Of a stretch of 45,608 nt of DNA, positions 1-7,987 are shown piece by piece. Every line of letters starts with the position of its first letter. The first letter of the stretch is position 1. A program made the position numbers and the translations under genes. The stretch comes from CALOBA01 sp942491465 (GTDB lineage Bacteria; Pseudomonadota; Gammaproteobacteria; Chromatiales; Chromatiaceae): the NCBI GenBank assembly GCA_942491465.1, contig CALOBA010000058.1, positions 1 through 45,608 on the forward strand, read 5' to 3'. The notes beneath the pieces are model-generated. The model worked only from the letters and a program-made list of their open reading frames with translations, was not told the origin of the DNA and made no database searches.

Positions 1-3000
1 GGCGCCATCTGGGCGCAGCCGGCAGCAGACCAGGGTGCCGCCCTCGGCGGGCTGGTCGATGCTGAGGCATCCGCCGATGAGCCCGGCGCGGTAACGCATG
101 ATATGCAGGCCGAGGCCGCCGTTGGATGGCTCGGCGGGTGAGATGCCGGCGCCGTCGTCGTGGATACTCAGCACCAGATCCCGCCCAACCGTGTCGAGCC
201 GGACCTCGACCTGGCGCGGTCGGCCATGCTTGACGGCGTTCTGCAGGGCCTCCTGGGCGATGCGGTATAGGTGCGTCGCTACCATCGGATCGGATATCCG
301 CACCGAGGGCTGAACCTTGCAGCGGCCGTTGAACCCGGAGCGGTGCCCCATCCCGGCCACCAGTCCCGACAAGGCAGCGGCCAAGCCTTGCGGATCGATC
401 TCCACCGGGGCCAGGCCCTCGGGCCAGGTCTCGCACATCCGCCAAGGTCGCCCTCAGCTCGTCGACCAGCGCGGTGACCTTGGCGGCCTGCTGCGGTTGC
501 TGTGTCGCCGTCAGGCTGCGCTCAATGCTCTGCGCCAACATGGCCAGGCCGGTCAGGCGCTGGCCGATGCCGTCGTGAATATCGCGTCCGATCCGCTCCT
601 GCTCGGCGGTGCTGACCTCGATGATCTGGCGCTCGAGGCGCTTGCACTCGCTGATGTCGCTCTGCAGCATGAAGACCCCTTTGACGGCGCCGTCGGTCCC
701 CTTGTCCGGGACATAGACCGCGTCCATGGTCCGCGTCTCGGTCTGAAACCGAAGCCTGACCTCGGCAACCGCGCGACTGCCGGACAGCGCCCGCGCGATA
801 TGGGGCTTCGTGGTCGCGTAGTTGTCCGGCCCCAACACCGCGTCCAGCCGCCGGCCGACGATCTGTTCCGTGGTCAGACCGAAGACCTGCTCGCACAGAC
901 CGTTGGCGTAGCGATAGACCTCGCCGGCATCGATGTAGGCGTACAGCGCGGGCACATTGGCGGCCAGCGCGCGCAGCTCCGATTCACGCTGCACGAGCGT
1001 GGCGGTGCGCTCGGCGACCCGCTGCTCCAGCAGCCGGTTCATCTCTCTGAGCTGGGCCTCGCTGTCGCGCAGCCGGTGTTCGGCCTGCACGCGCGCGGTG
1101 ATGTCGAAGAAGGTGATGACCACCCCGTCGATGCGATTGTCCCGGGTGCGGTAGGGCTGGATGCGGCGCAGAAAGTGCCCGCCGTCGTTGGCCATGACCT
1201 CCGCCTCCCGCGCCCCGAGTGTCTCCAGCACGGTGCCCGCATCCGCCTGCAGCGCAGCGTCGCTGCAGTTGGGCGACAGGTCGCGTAGCGGCCGACCGAC
1301 ATCGGACCTGCGCAGATTGAACAGCCGCGCGCTCGACGACGAGAACAGCTTGATGCGCAGGGCGTCGTCGAGAAAGATCGTGGAGATACTGCTATTGGCG
1401 AGCAGGTTGTTGATGTCGTCGTTTCTGCGTTGGAGCTCCACCACCTTGTCCTGAAGCTGACTGTTCAGCGTGGACAGCTCCTCGTTCAGCGATTGCAGCT
1501 CCTCCTTCGAGCTCTCCAGCTCCTCGTTGGTGGATTGGAGCTCCTCGTTCATCGACATCACTTCCTCGTTTGATGCCTTGAGCTCCTCGTTGGAGCTCTC
1601 GAACTCCTCGATGGTGGTCTGCTGCTCCTCGCGGCTGGCCTTGAGGTCCAGCTCCAGATGGCGTATCAGCGACGACGCATCCACGGCCTCGGCCTCCGGC
1701 GCGGCATCCCCCGGCGGCAACGGCGACGGCGCCCGCTCGGTGAAGATCACCAGCAGCAACCCCTCGGGGGCGTCCCCCGCCGGCACCGGCTTCACCCGGG
1801 CCTGGACCGCTACGCGCTCGCCGTCGCGCCGGACCACGTCGGCGTCGACCTGGACCATGACCCGATCCCGCGCCGCCTTGTGACAGGCCGCCCGCAGCTT
1901 GGTGCGCAGCCCCTCACGGGCCATGGACATGAGGTCGAGGCTGGGCTCTCCGGTGGGCTGGTCCAGGTAGCGCATGGTCGGACCGAAGAAGTAGAGGATC
2001 TCATAGCCGCGACCGACCAAGACGGCCGCCGCCTCGCACTCCTCCAGCACCAGCCGCTGCACCAGCCCCGCGAGGGGCCTGCCGGGGGCAACCACCGGCT
2101 GCTCCGTGTGCGGGGCAGCGAGCCCGCAGGACCCGTCCCGCCGCAGGATCGGCAGTTCCGGGAACGCGCGTCGTACACGCGCGATGCGTTGAAACAGGCG
2201 CCGTTGCTTCGCGACCGTCCGGAACAGGTCCGAGCCCTGTCCAACGGACTCCGACGCGCCGAGAAACAGATATCCGCCCTCCCTGAGCCCGAAATGGAAC
2301 AGGTCAATGATCTGCTGCTGCACCGGGGCTCCAGGTAGATCAGCAGGTTGCGGCAGCTGACCAGGTCCAAACGGGAGAACGGGGCGTCGCTGATCAGGTT
2401 CTGTGGGGCGAAGGTGACCGCCTCGCGCAGTTGCTGGACCACCTCAAGACGATGGTCGGCGGTCTTGGTGAAGAAGCGTTGCAGCCGCTCCGCGCTCAGC
2501 TCCCCGGCGATGCTCTCCGGGTAGCTACCCCGGCGGGCCGCAGCAAGGGCCTTGTGGTCGATGTCGGTGGCGAAGATCTGCACCTTACTCGGGCGCTTGC
2601 GGCGCGCGCAGGCCTCCAGCACCAGGATGGCGATGGAATAGGCTTCCTCACCGGTCGAGCAACCGGGCACCCAGATGCGCACCGGCAGGTCCGGGTCCGA
2701 GCGGGTCACCAGGGGGTCGATGGCCTGCTCCGCCAACGCCGCGTAGGCCGCGGGATCGCGGAAGAATCCGGTCACGCCAATGAGCAGGTCGCCGAACAAC
2801 CGCCCCGCCTCATCCGCATCGGTGCGCAGCCGCACGAGATAATCGGCGAGCCGATCGATGCGGTGGATGCTCATGCGCCGCCAGACACGGCGCAGGAGCA
2901 TCGTCTTTCGGTAGCAGCGGAAGTCGTAATGGGTGCGCGCCTGCAACAGGGCCAGGATGCGCCCGAGCGTGGCAGTGGCCTCGTCGCTGTCGGGGGCCTG

Positions 3001-3675
3001 CTGCCAACCGCCGCCACGGCAGGCGTGGGCCAGGTAATCGACCAGGGCGTCGGCCATGGCCTCGGGCACCAGCACGTAGTCGGCGATGCCGGCGGCGATC
3101 ACGCTGCGCGGCATCTGCCCGTACTCGGCGCTGCTTGGCTCCTGCGCCACCGCAAGCCCGCCATGCCCCTTGATGGCCGCCAGCCCCAAGGTGCCATGGC
3201 CGCCGGTGCCCGAGAGGACGATACCGATGGCCCGCTCCTGGTAGGCGTCGGCCAGGGAGCGCAGGAAGCCGTCGATCGCCGTCCAGCCGCCCGCGGACGG
3301 CGACGACTCCGACAGCCGCAGCACCCCTTGGTCGACGCTGAGGGTGTGGTTGGACGGGATGACATAGACCCGATTGGCCTCGATGGCCATGCCGTCGTCG
3401 ACCTCGCAGACCGGCATCGGCGTATGCCCGGCAAGCAGCTCCGCCATGAGACTCGGATGGTTGGGGTCGAGGTGCGGCACCACCACGAAGGCGAGGCCGG
3501 TGTCGGCGGGCATGGGCTTGAGGAAGCGCTTCAACGCCTCGAGGCCGCCGGCCGATGCGCCGATGCCGACCACCGCGGCGCAATCGCCGTTGCGCGGTGC
3601 CTCGCCGGCGTTCTCGCTACCCGCGGGTGCTTCCCCGGTGCGACCGGGTGGATTGCTGCCTTGCGGCTCGGTCAT
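1..3675 (-). CDS. CheB-CheR-PAS-histidine kinase fusion protein (3' end outside window; two frameshifts)
   Basis: One long gene of about 1,225 codons, still open at the left edge. In order: a CheB methylesterase domain (about residues 33-215; nucleophile motif GIGASAGG, histidine in VVPHLDP), a CheR methyltransferase domain with the SAM motif WVPGCSTGEEAY and the end motif CRNLLIYLEP, a long Glu/Leu coiled coil, PAS regions, a HisKA_3 histidine box (RIGRDIHDGIGQRLTG) and a HATPase ending GGLGLHIMRYRAGL. The reading frame breaks twice. A base appears missing in the G run at 2325-2328, just after LLIYLEP, and a base appears added at 416-418, after ADVRDLAR; protein homology continues across both. 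Either the gene is broken or these are homopolymer sequencing errors. The Asp of the CheB triad is replaced by His (GTGGHGT). ATG 3675 was chosen because a GAGG lies just upstream. The response regulator gene ends 13 bp before it, so the two form a two-component operon. Confidence 0.85.
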
Positions 3676-3688
3676 CGCGCTCGTCCCC

Positions 3689-4357
3689 TCAGCGTTGCTC
3701 GAGCGCCCACTGTACGGCAAACCGGCGCAGCTCGCCGGCGTCCGTCAGCTTGAGCTTGCGTTTGATCTTGGCCCGGTGCGTTTCCACGGTCTTGACGCTG
3801 AGGTTCAGCCGCTCGGCGATCTGCGATGCGCTGAGACAGTCGCCGATCAGGCGAAAGACCTCCAGCTCGCGGTTGCTGAGGGCGCCGATGGACGGCAGCG
3901 CCGCCAGCGCATCGCCGCCGTTCGCCAAGCCCTGCACCATGGTCTCGGTCATCTGCCGACTCAGGTAGACCTTGCCGGCGAGGATGTGCCGCAGGGCCTC
4001 AATGACGTCCAACCCGGCCTCATGCTTGTTGAGGTAGCCGCTCGCGCCGGCGCTGAGCGAGCGCGAGGCGAACAGCGATTCTTCGTACATCGAGAAGACC
4101 AGGATGCGCGGCGGGTGCTCAAGGCCCGCCAGGCGTTCAATGAGCCGCACACCGCTGTTGTCCGGCAGCGACAGGTCGGCGATGACGGCATCGGGGGCCA
4201 TGTCGCAGACCAGGGCCAACGCCTCGGTGGCCGTCGCCGCTTCGCCGCACACGGCAAGATCGGGCTCGCCCTCGATCAAAGCGGCCAGTCCGCAACGGAC
4301 CAGGGGATGGTCGTCGACAATCAGGACGCGCTGCTTGGCCGGCTCAATGCTCGTCAT
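3689..4357 (-). CDS. NarL/FixJ-type response regulator (REC-LuxR HTH)
   Basis: A 222-aa response regulator. The receiver domain starts VLIVDDHPLV and has the phospho-acceptor Asp at about residue 61 (AVIADLSLPD). The C-terminal LuxR-type helix-turn-helix contains NRELEVFRLIGDCLSASQ and the recognition helix VKTVETHRAKIKRKLKL. It is the likely output partner of the HisKA_3 kinase encoded 13 bp downstream, since this kinase class usually pairs with NarL regulators. ATG 4357 follows GGAGTGA at good spacing; the frame extends upstream to 4414, but those residues fall in the CAGTTGA repeat array and look non-coding. The target genes cannot be told from the sequence. Confidence 0.92.
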   Translation of the reverse strand: MTSIEPAKQRVLIVDDHPLVRCGLAALIEGEPDLAVCGEAATATEALALVCDMAPDAVIADLSLPDNSGVRLIERLAGLEHPPRILVFSMYEESLFASRSLSAGASGYLNKHEAGLDVIEALRHILAGKVYLSRQMTETMVQGLANGGDALAALPSIGALSNRELEVFRLIGDCLSASQIAERLNLSVKTVETHRAKIKRKLKLTDAGELRRFAVQWALEQR

Positions 4358-4365
4358 ATTCACTC

Positions 4366-4392
4366 CAGTTGAATCCAGTTGACTACAGTTGA
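4366..4392. promoter_or_regulatory. Three CAGTTGA direct repeats, 10 bp apart, upstream of the response regulator
   Basis: CAGTTGA occurs at 4366-4372, 4376-4382 and 4386-4392, an exact 10-bp (one helical turn) period, 9-35 bp upstream of the regulator's start codon and next to its ribosome binding site. A hairpin (CCACCG-CAAT-CGGTGG, 4411-4426) lies just beyond. In-phase direct repeats beside a regulator gene are typical of a cooperative operator; slippage is the alternative. Confidence 0.45.
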
Positions 4393-4414
4393 CCCCAGCG
4401 GGGACCAACGCCAC

Positions 4415-4821
4415 CGCAATCGGTGGTTGAGGACGGGGGGCAACAGGCCCGCGAGCGCCTGGCGCACCCAGTGCACATGGTACGCATGGCGCGCCCGGGG
4501 CGCACGGGGCGCCGACGAATGCGGGTGCGCGAACATGACCCTGGGCATTTCCCCGATGACAGAATCAATATTTCCCCGATCGGCTAACGCATGTCCCCCA
4601 TGCGAAACTCCTTCCCAGCCAAGAGCTGTGCTGCCACCAAGAGCCCACGGATGGCTCCAAGGAGGTGCCAAGGAGAGGCGCCAGGGAGGGTACCAAGGAT
4701 GGCCTTATTTAGGCGCCTGCAAGTCTGTCTGGCGCCGGCTGCCGGCCCACCAAGGCTTGGCACGCTGCCAAGACCAACCTCCGAGGAAAATCTCCGGGAG
4801 AGCCCGTCTTGGCACATCCAC
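4415..4821. other. Gene-free stretch with three ATTTCCCC-type repeats
   Basis: No convincing gene is seen. ATTTCCCCGAT occurs at 4547-4557 and 4570-4580, with a third degenerate copy (ATGTCCCCCAT) at 4591-4601, spaced 23 and 21 bp. Multiple terminal repeats of this sort recall the ends of IS21-family elements, but no istA or istB coding sequence is present, so this would be an IS end or relic at most. Confidence 0.35.
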
Positions 4822-5077
4822 GGGCCTTGATCATCGCTCCGGCCACTCCCTCGGGGCGCACAGCGCCTGCCCTTGCTCCCACGCCGGAGCGTCACTGCCA
4901 TCAACGTAACGCGCGATGGGAACGCTTTGTGGGAGCGGCTTCCAGCCGCGACTCGGCTCGCGCGGCGACAGTCGCGGCTGGAAGCCGCTCCCACGGCTTG
5001 ACGCGCGCCTCAATGGCAGTGACGCCGGAGCGTGGAAGCCAGTCTCCCGGGGCTGGCCGTCTTGATGATCAACGCCC
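4822..5077 (+). repeat. Nested palindromic (MITE-like) element, copy 1
   Basis: A 256-bp element with imperfect terminal inverted repeats, GGGCCTTGATCATC on the left and the complement of GGGCGTTGATCATC on the right. A second inverted pair lies inside (GGAGCGTCACTGCCAT with ATGGCAGTGACGCCGG), and at the centre is a REP-like hairpin whose arms read GTGGGAGCGGCTTCCAGCC and its complement. A second copy lies at 5993-6241 in inverted orientation; apart from a 7-bp length difference near the centre only a couple of substitutions separate them. No transposase is encoded. Confidence 0.85.
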
Positions 5078-5221
5078 ATCCACGAAACACCGTACCGGAC
5101 GCATTTGACCAATGCCCCCATCCGGCCGCTGTCGCCGGCTGGCGCATACCGAGTTCCAATCTCCATTCATCCGGCGTCGAAGCCGATTCGCAACCGACCC
5201 GCATCTAACGAGGAGAAGCCA

Positions 5222-5539
5222 ATGACTCAGAAGGTCGCAGCCATGAGCAAGACGTCCGCCACGGGCCCCCAATCCCCGGCGCTGATCGCCGACGACCCGT
5301 CGGCCACCGAGGCCGAGGATCGCGGGCAACAAATCGCGCTTCGCGCCTATTTGAAGGCCGCGGATCGGGGCTTCGAGCCGGGACACGAGATGGAGGACTG
5401 GCTCGAGGCCGAGCAGGAGATCGACGCTGGGGCCGATGATGCTCACCCTCGTCACGCCCATCGCGCCCAGCGCGAGCAACGCCCTCAACGCGCCCAGCGC
5501 ACGTCCGGTGCGCCCCGCGCTCGCCGCGCCAGCGCGTAA
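5222..5539 (+). CDS. DUF2934 domain protein
   Basis: A 105-aa protein. Residues about 36-68 match the DUF2934 pattern (IALRAYLKAADRGFEPGHEM, followed by EDWLEAEQEI), a short domain common in proteobacteria with no known function. The tail after residue 70 is a low-complexity run rich in Arg, Ala, Gln and His. ATG 5222 sits 6 bp after AGGAG; the open frame extends to 5105 but without a better start. It lies between two inverted palindromic elements and beside an IS3 fragment, so it may have arrived as cargo. Confidence 0.7.
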   Translation: MTQKVAAMSKTSATGPQSPALIADDPSATEAEDRGQQIALRAYLKAADRGFEPGHEMEDWLEAEQEIDAGADDAHPRHAHRAQREQRPQRAQRTSGAPRARRASA

Positions 5540-5607
5540 ATCAGCCGGAGCGCTCGGTACCGGGCGACTCCGCGTCCAGTAGCGCCGCAGCGCAGTTGGG
5601 ACGCGAG

Positions 5608-5892
5608 ATGAGTGAAGCAAAGCGCAAGAACTACACGGCGGCGTTCAAGGCCAAGGTGGCATTGGAAGCGATCAGGGGGGAGCGGACGGTCAACGAGATC
5701 GGGCAGTCCTACGACGTTCATCCGGCGCAGGTACGGCAGTGGAAGCAGGAGATCGTCGACGGTGCGGCGAGCCTGTTCGGGGAGGGCCGCGGGCCGAAGT
5801 CGACGGACGCCAGGGCGAGCGACGATCGCCTGTACGCCGAGATCGGACGGCTGAAGGTCGAGCTGGACTGGTTGAAGAATATGTCCGGATAA
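5608..5892 (+). pseudogene. IS3-family transposase OrfA (orphan; orfB missing)
   Basis: A 94-aa OrfA-type protein: an N-terminal transposase_8 helix-turn-helix (KNYTAAFKAKVALEAIRGE, then VHPAQVRQWKQEI) and a C-terminal leucine-zipper start (RLYAEIGRLKVELDWLK). In a complete IS3 element this is followed by a frameshift window and OrfB with the DDE catalytic domain. Here the frame stops after LKNMSG and the next 100 bp run into the palindromic element with no OrfB. OrfA binds IS ends but cannot transpose alone, so this is an inactive remnant unless helped in trans. Confidence 0.85.
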
Positions 5893-5992
5893 GCCTGCGT
5901 TTGGAGTCTTCCTCCGGCTCCTACCCCCCAGAAATCGTGCACGTGTTCGCCGCAGCTCGGGTTAACCTAGCGTAACCCGACATCGTGGGTTC
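5893..5992. other. Junction with a small GGGTTA/TAACCC hairpin
   Basis: This stretch between the IS3 fragment and palindrome copy 2 contains a small inverted repeat (CGGGTTA, 8-nt spacer, TAACCCG, about 5958-5980). A similar CGGGTTA...CAACCCG repeat lies on the other side of copy 2 (about 6264-6287). No IS3 terminal repeat was recognised. Confidence 0.4.
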
Positions 5993-6241
5993 GGGCGTTG
6001 ATCATCAAGACGGCCAGCCCCGGGAGACTGGCTCCCACGCTCCGGCGTCACTGCCATTGAGTTAAGCCGTGGGAGCGGCTTCCAGCCGCGACTGTCGCCG
6101 CGCGAGCCGAGTCGCGGCTGGAAGCCGCTCCCACAAAGCGTTCCCATCGCGCGTTACGTTGATGGCAGTGACGCTCCGGCGTGGGAGCAAGGGCAGGCGC
6201 TCTGCGCCCCGAGGGAGTGGCCGGAGCGATGATCAAGGCCC
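5993..6241 (-). repeat. Nested palindromic (MITE-like) element, copy 2 (inverted)
   Basis: The inverse-complement copy of 4822-5077, 249 bp long, with the same terminal GGGCGTTGATCATC / GATGATCAAGGCCC, the same inner inverted pair and the same REP-like core. The two copies bracket about 915 bp carrying the DUF2934 gene and the IS3 fragment. They could pair in single-stranded DNA or serve as recombination arms that invert the segment. Confidence 0.85.
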
Positions 6242-6390
6242 GGGTTCGCGATTCGCGGACTCTCGGGTTAGGCTACCGCCAACCCGACCTCCACTTCCCA
6301 AGCGCTGCTGCACTCGCCGATTTCGATCGTGATTTCGATAGCGATAGCGACCGCATCTTCGATTTCACTGCCAAACACGCCCAATCCACC
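6242..6390. other. Leader of the DUF815 gene with degenerate CGATAG-type repeats
   Basis: Besides the CGGGTTA/CAACCCG inverted repeat, it holds a degenerate hexamer tract (GATTTCGAT and GCGATAGCGA variants, about 6318-6361). No promoter is clear. Confidence 0.35.
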
Positions 6391-7245
6391 ATGCCCACCA
6401 CCGACGACATCCTCGTCCGCGCCGCCGGGCTGATCGACCGGCTGGAGACCCTGCTGCCCCCGACACCGCTGCCGCCGAGCTGGGACGCCACCGCCTTTCG
6501 CTGGCGCAGCGATGGCGGTCGCGGTCGTCTGCAGGCGATCGCCCATCCCCATCGGCTCAACCTCGATGACCTGCTCTGCATCGATGCGCAGCGCGCCGAG
6601 ATCGAGCGCAACACCCGCCAGTTCCTGGCCGGGCGCAGCGCCAACAATGTCCTGCTCTGGGGCTCGCGGGGCACCGGCAAGTCGTCGCTGATCAAGGCCC
6701 TGCTCAACGGCTACAGTGCCAGCGGCCTGCGGCTGATCGAGGTCGACAAGGACGACCTGCTCGCCCTGCCCGACATCCTCGAGCTGATCCGCGACCGCCC
6801 CGAGCGCTTCATCATCTATTGCGACGACCTGTCGTTCGAGGCGTCGGAGTCGGGCTACAAGGCCCTGAAGGCGGTGCTCGACGGCTCGGTGAGCGCGGCA
6901 CTGGACAACCTGCTGATCTACGCCACCTCCAACCGCCGCCACCTGCTGCCCGAGTATCAGTCCGAAAACCAGGCGAGCCGGTTGATCGACGGCGAGATCC
7001 ACCACGGCGAGGGCGTCGAAGAAAAGATCTCGCTGTCGGACCGCTTCGGCATCTGGCTCTCGTTTTACCCGTTCAGCCAGGAGCAGTACCTGGCCGTGGT
7101 GCGCCACTGGCTCGGTCGCCTCGGCGCCGAGCCCGGCCCCGAGACCGAGCGCGCCGCGCTGCAATGGGCGCTGCGCCGCGGCTCGCGCAGTGGACGCACC
7201 GCCTGGCAGTTCGCGCGGGACTGGGCCGGGCGCCTGGAGCCCTAA
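6391..7245 (+). CDS. DUF815-family P-loop ATPase
   Basis: A 284-aa protein that fits the DUF815 ATPase family. Its P-loop is WGSRGTGKSSLIKALL (about residues 88-103), and a Walker B-like acidic strand (RFIIYCDDLSFE) follows about 50 residues later, then a sensor-1-like LIYATSNRRHLLPE and a C-terminal region with FGIWLSFYPFSQEQYL. The family is AAA-like, cytoplasmic and of unknown biological role. ATG 6391 was chosen because family similarity starts with TTDDILVRA; the frame stays open upstream into the palindromic element (6181), but that part is non-coding repeat. A 23-bp inverted repeat begins 6 bp after the stop. Confidence 0.85.
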   Translation: MPTTDDILVRAAGLIDRLETLLPPTPLPPSWDATAFRWRSDGGRGRLQAIAHPHRLNLDDLLCIDAQRAEIERNTRQFLAGRSANNVLLWGSRGTGKSSLIKALLNGYSASGLRLIEVDKDDLLALPDILELIRDRPERFIIYCDDLSFEASESGYKALKAVLDGSVSAALDNLLIYATSNRRHLLPEYQSENQASRLIDGEIHHGEGVEEKISLSDRFGIWLSFYPFSQEQYLAVVRHWLGRLGAEPGPETERAALQWALRRGSRSGRTAWQFARDWAGRLEP

Positions 7246-7250
7246 GTCAA

Positions 7251-7339
7251 GGTTCAGAAACAAGTGGTGCAGATGCAACCACGAAACGGCCAACACAAAG
7301 TCTCCGCGAGCGGGCGTCTGCACCACTTGTTTTTGAACC
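7251..7339. repeat. Long inverted repeat, 23-bp arms, after the DUF815 gene
   Basis: Arms 7251-7273 (starting GGTTCAGAAACAAGTGG) and 7317-7339 are complementary with one mismatch, separated by 43 bp. There is no T run after the second arm, so it is not a classical terminator. The size and clean arms suggest a tiny palindromic mobile element of about 89 bp or an IS-derived end pair. Confidence 0.7.
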
Positions 7340-7470
7340 GATCCTAAGCCGGGAACCGGCCCCGCGGCGGGACTGTCGCACGCAAGATCTGTGACGACTT
7401 GACACTGTGCGGCGTCAACGCCGTGACCATCGTCCCCGGTCGCGTTACAATCCCGGCCCCGCCTCACACC

Positions 7471-7547
7471 GCCCTCGTAGCTCAGTCGGATAGAGCAACC
7501 GCCTCCTAAGCGGTAGGTCACAGGTTCGAATCCTGTCGAGGGCGCCA
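7471..7547 (+). tRNA. tRNA-Arg (anticodon CCT)
   Basis: The 77-nt sequence folds as a cloverleaf: acceptor GCCCTCG pairs with CGAGGGC, D arm GCTCAGTCGGATAGAGC, anticodon stem ACCGC/GCGGT around the loop CTCCTAA (anticodon CCT, reading AGG), T arm CAGG-TTCGAAT-CCTG, and an encoded CCA end. No copy of its 3' end was seen downstream, so there is no sign of an integrated element here. Confidence 0.97.
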
Positions 7548-7987
7548 ATCAACCCGGCTTGGGCCGTTGCCGTGCCCTTCCCTATGAAGTCAACCGGTTG
7601 CCCGATTCGCTCGGCGCGACTTCACGCGCCGGCAAGCCGTTGATCGCGGCCCAGGAGCCTGTCCGACTGCCGAATCCAGGGTCAAGTCAAGCAGCGCCGG
7701 CCGCGGCGCACCTGCGGGATCGGCCGCGTCGCCGCCAGCCGCGAGCCCCCGCGAGGGGCGAACCGATAGCCTGAGCCTATGGGATGAGGAATCTCAAAAG
7801 TTTATTGATATTGTTATTTCATTATTTCCTTATATACTAACGCCCCTATCGGAGCCCTAGCCGGTTTCCCGATCGCCATAACAGACGACGGATCGCATCA
7901 TGCGGCGAGGACAGTCGCAGGCTTCCCCAGAACTTTTCAGTTGGACCCTCCAACAAGTTTTCCGAATACCCAACAAAGGTGTGTCAG
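7548..7987. other. Intergenic region with the promoter of the Met/Pro repeat protein
   Basis: No gene is seen between the tRNA and the exported protein. The second half has an unusually AT-rich block (about 7790-7845) in otherwise GC-rich DNA, which holds the promoter below; the remaining ~140 nt would be the 5' leader. Confidence 0.5.
7811..7838 (+). promoter_or_regulatory. Sigma-70-like promoter
   Basis: TTGTTA (7811-7816), a 16-bp spacer and TATACT (7833-7838), inside the AT-rich block. It would start transcription near 7845 and give a leader of about 140 nt to the repeat-protein gene at 7988. Confidence 0.6.

Noticed and set aside
2431..3753. Long plus-strand frames opposite the CheB-CheR-kinase and regulator genes.
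   Set aside because: Domains on the minus strand are clear; the plus frames have no recognisable motifs and low-complexity composition.
4379..4909. A 176-codon plus-strand frame over the gene-free stretch after the regulator.
   Set aside because: It runs through the repeat array and into the palindromic element, has no ribosome site and no recognisable motif.
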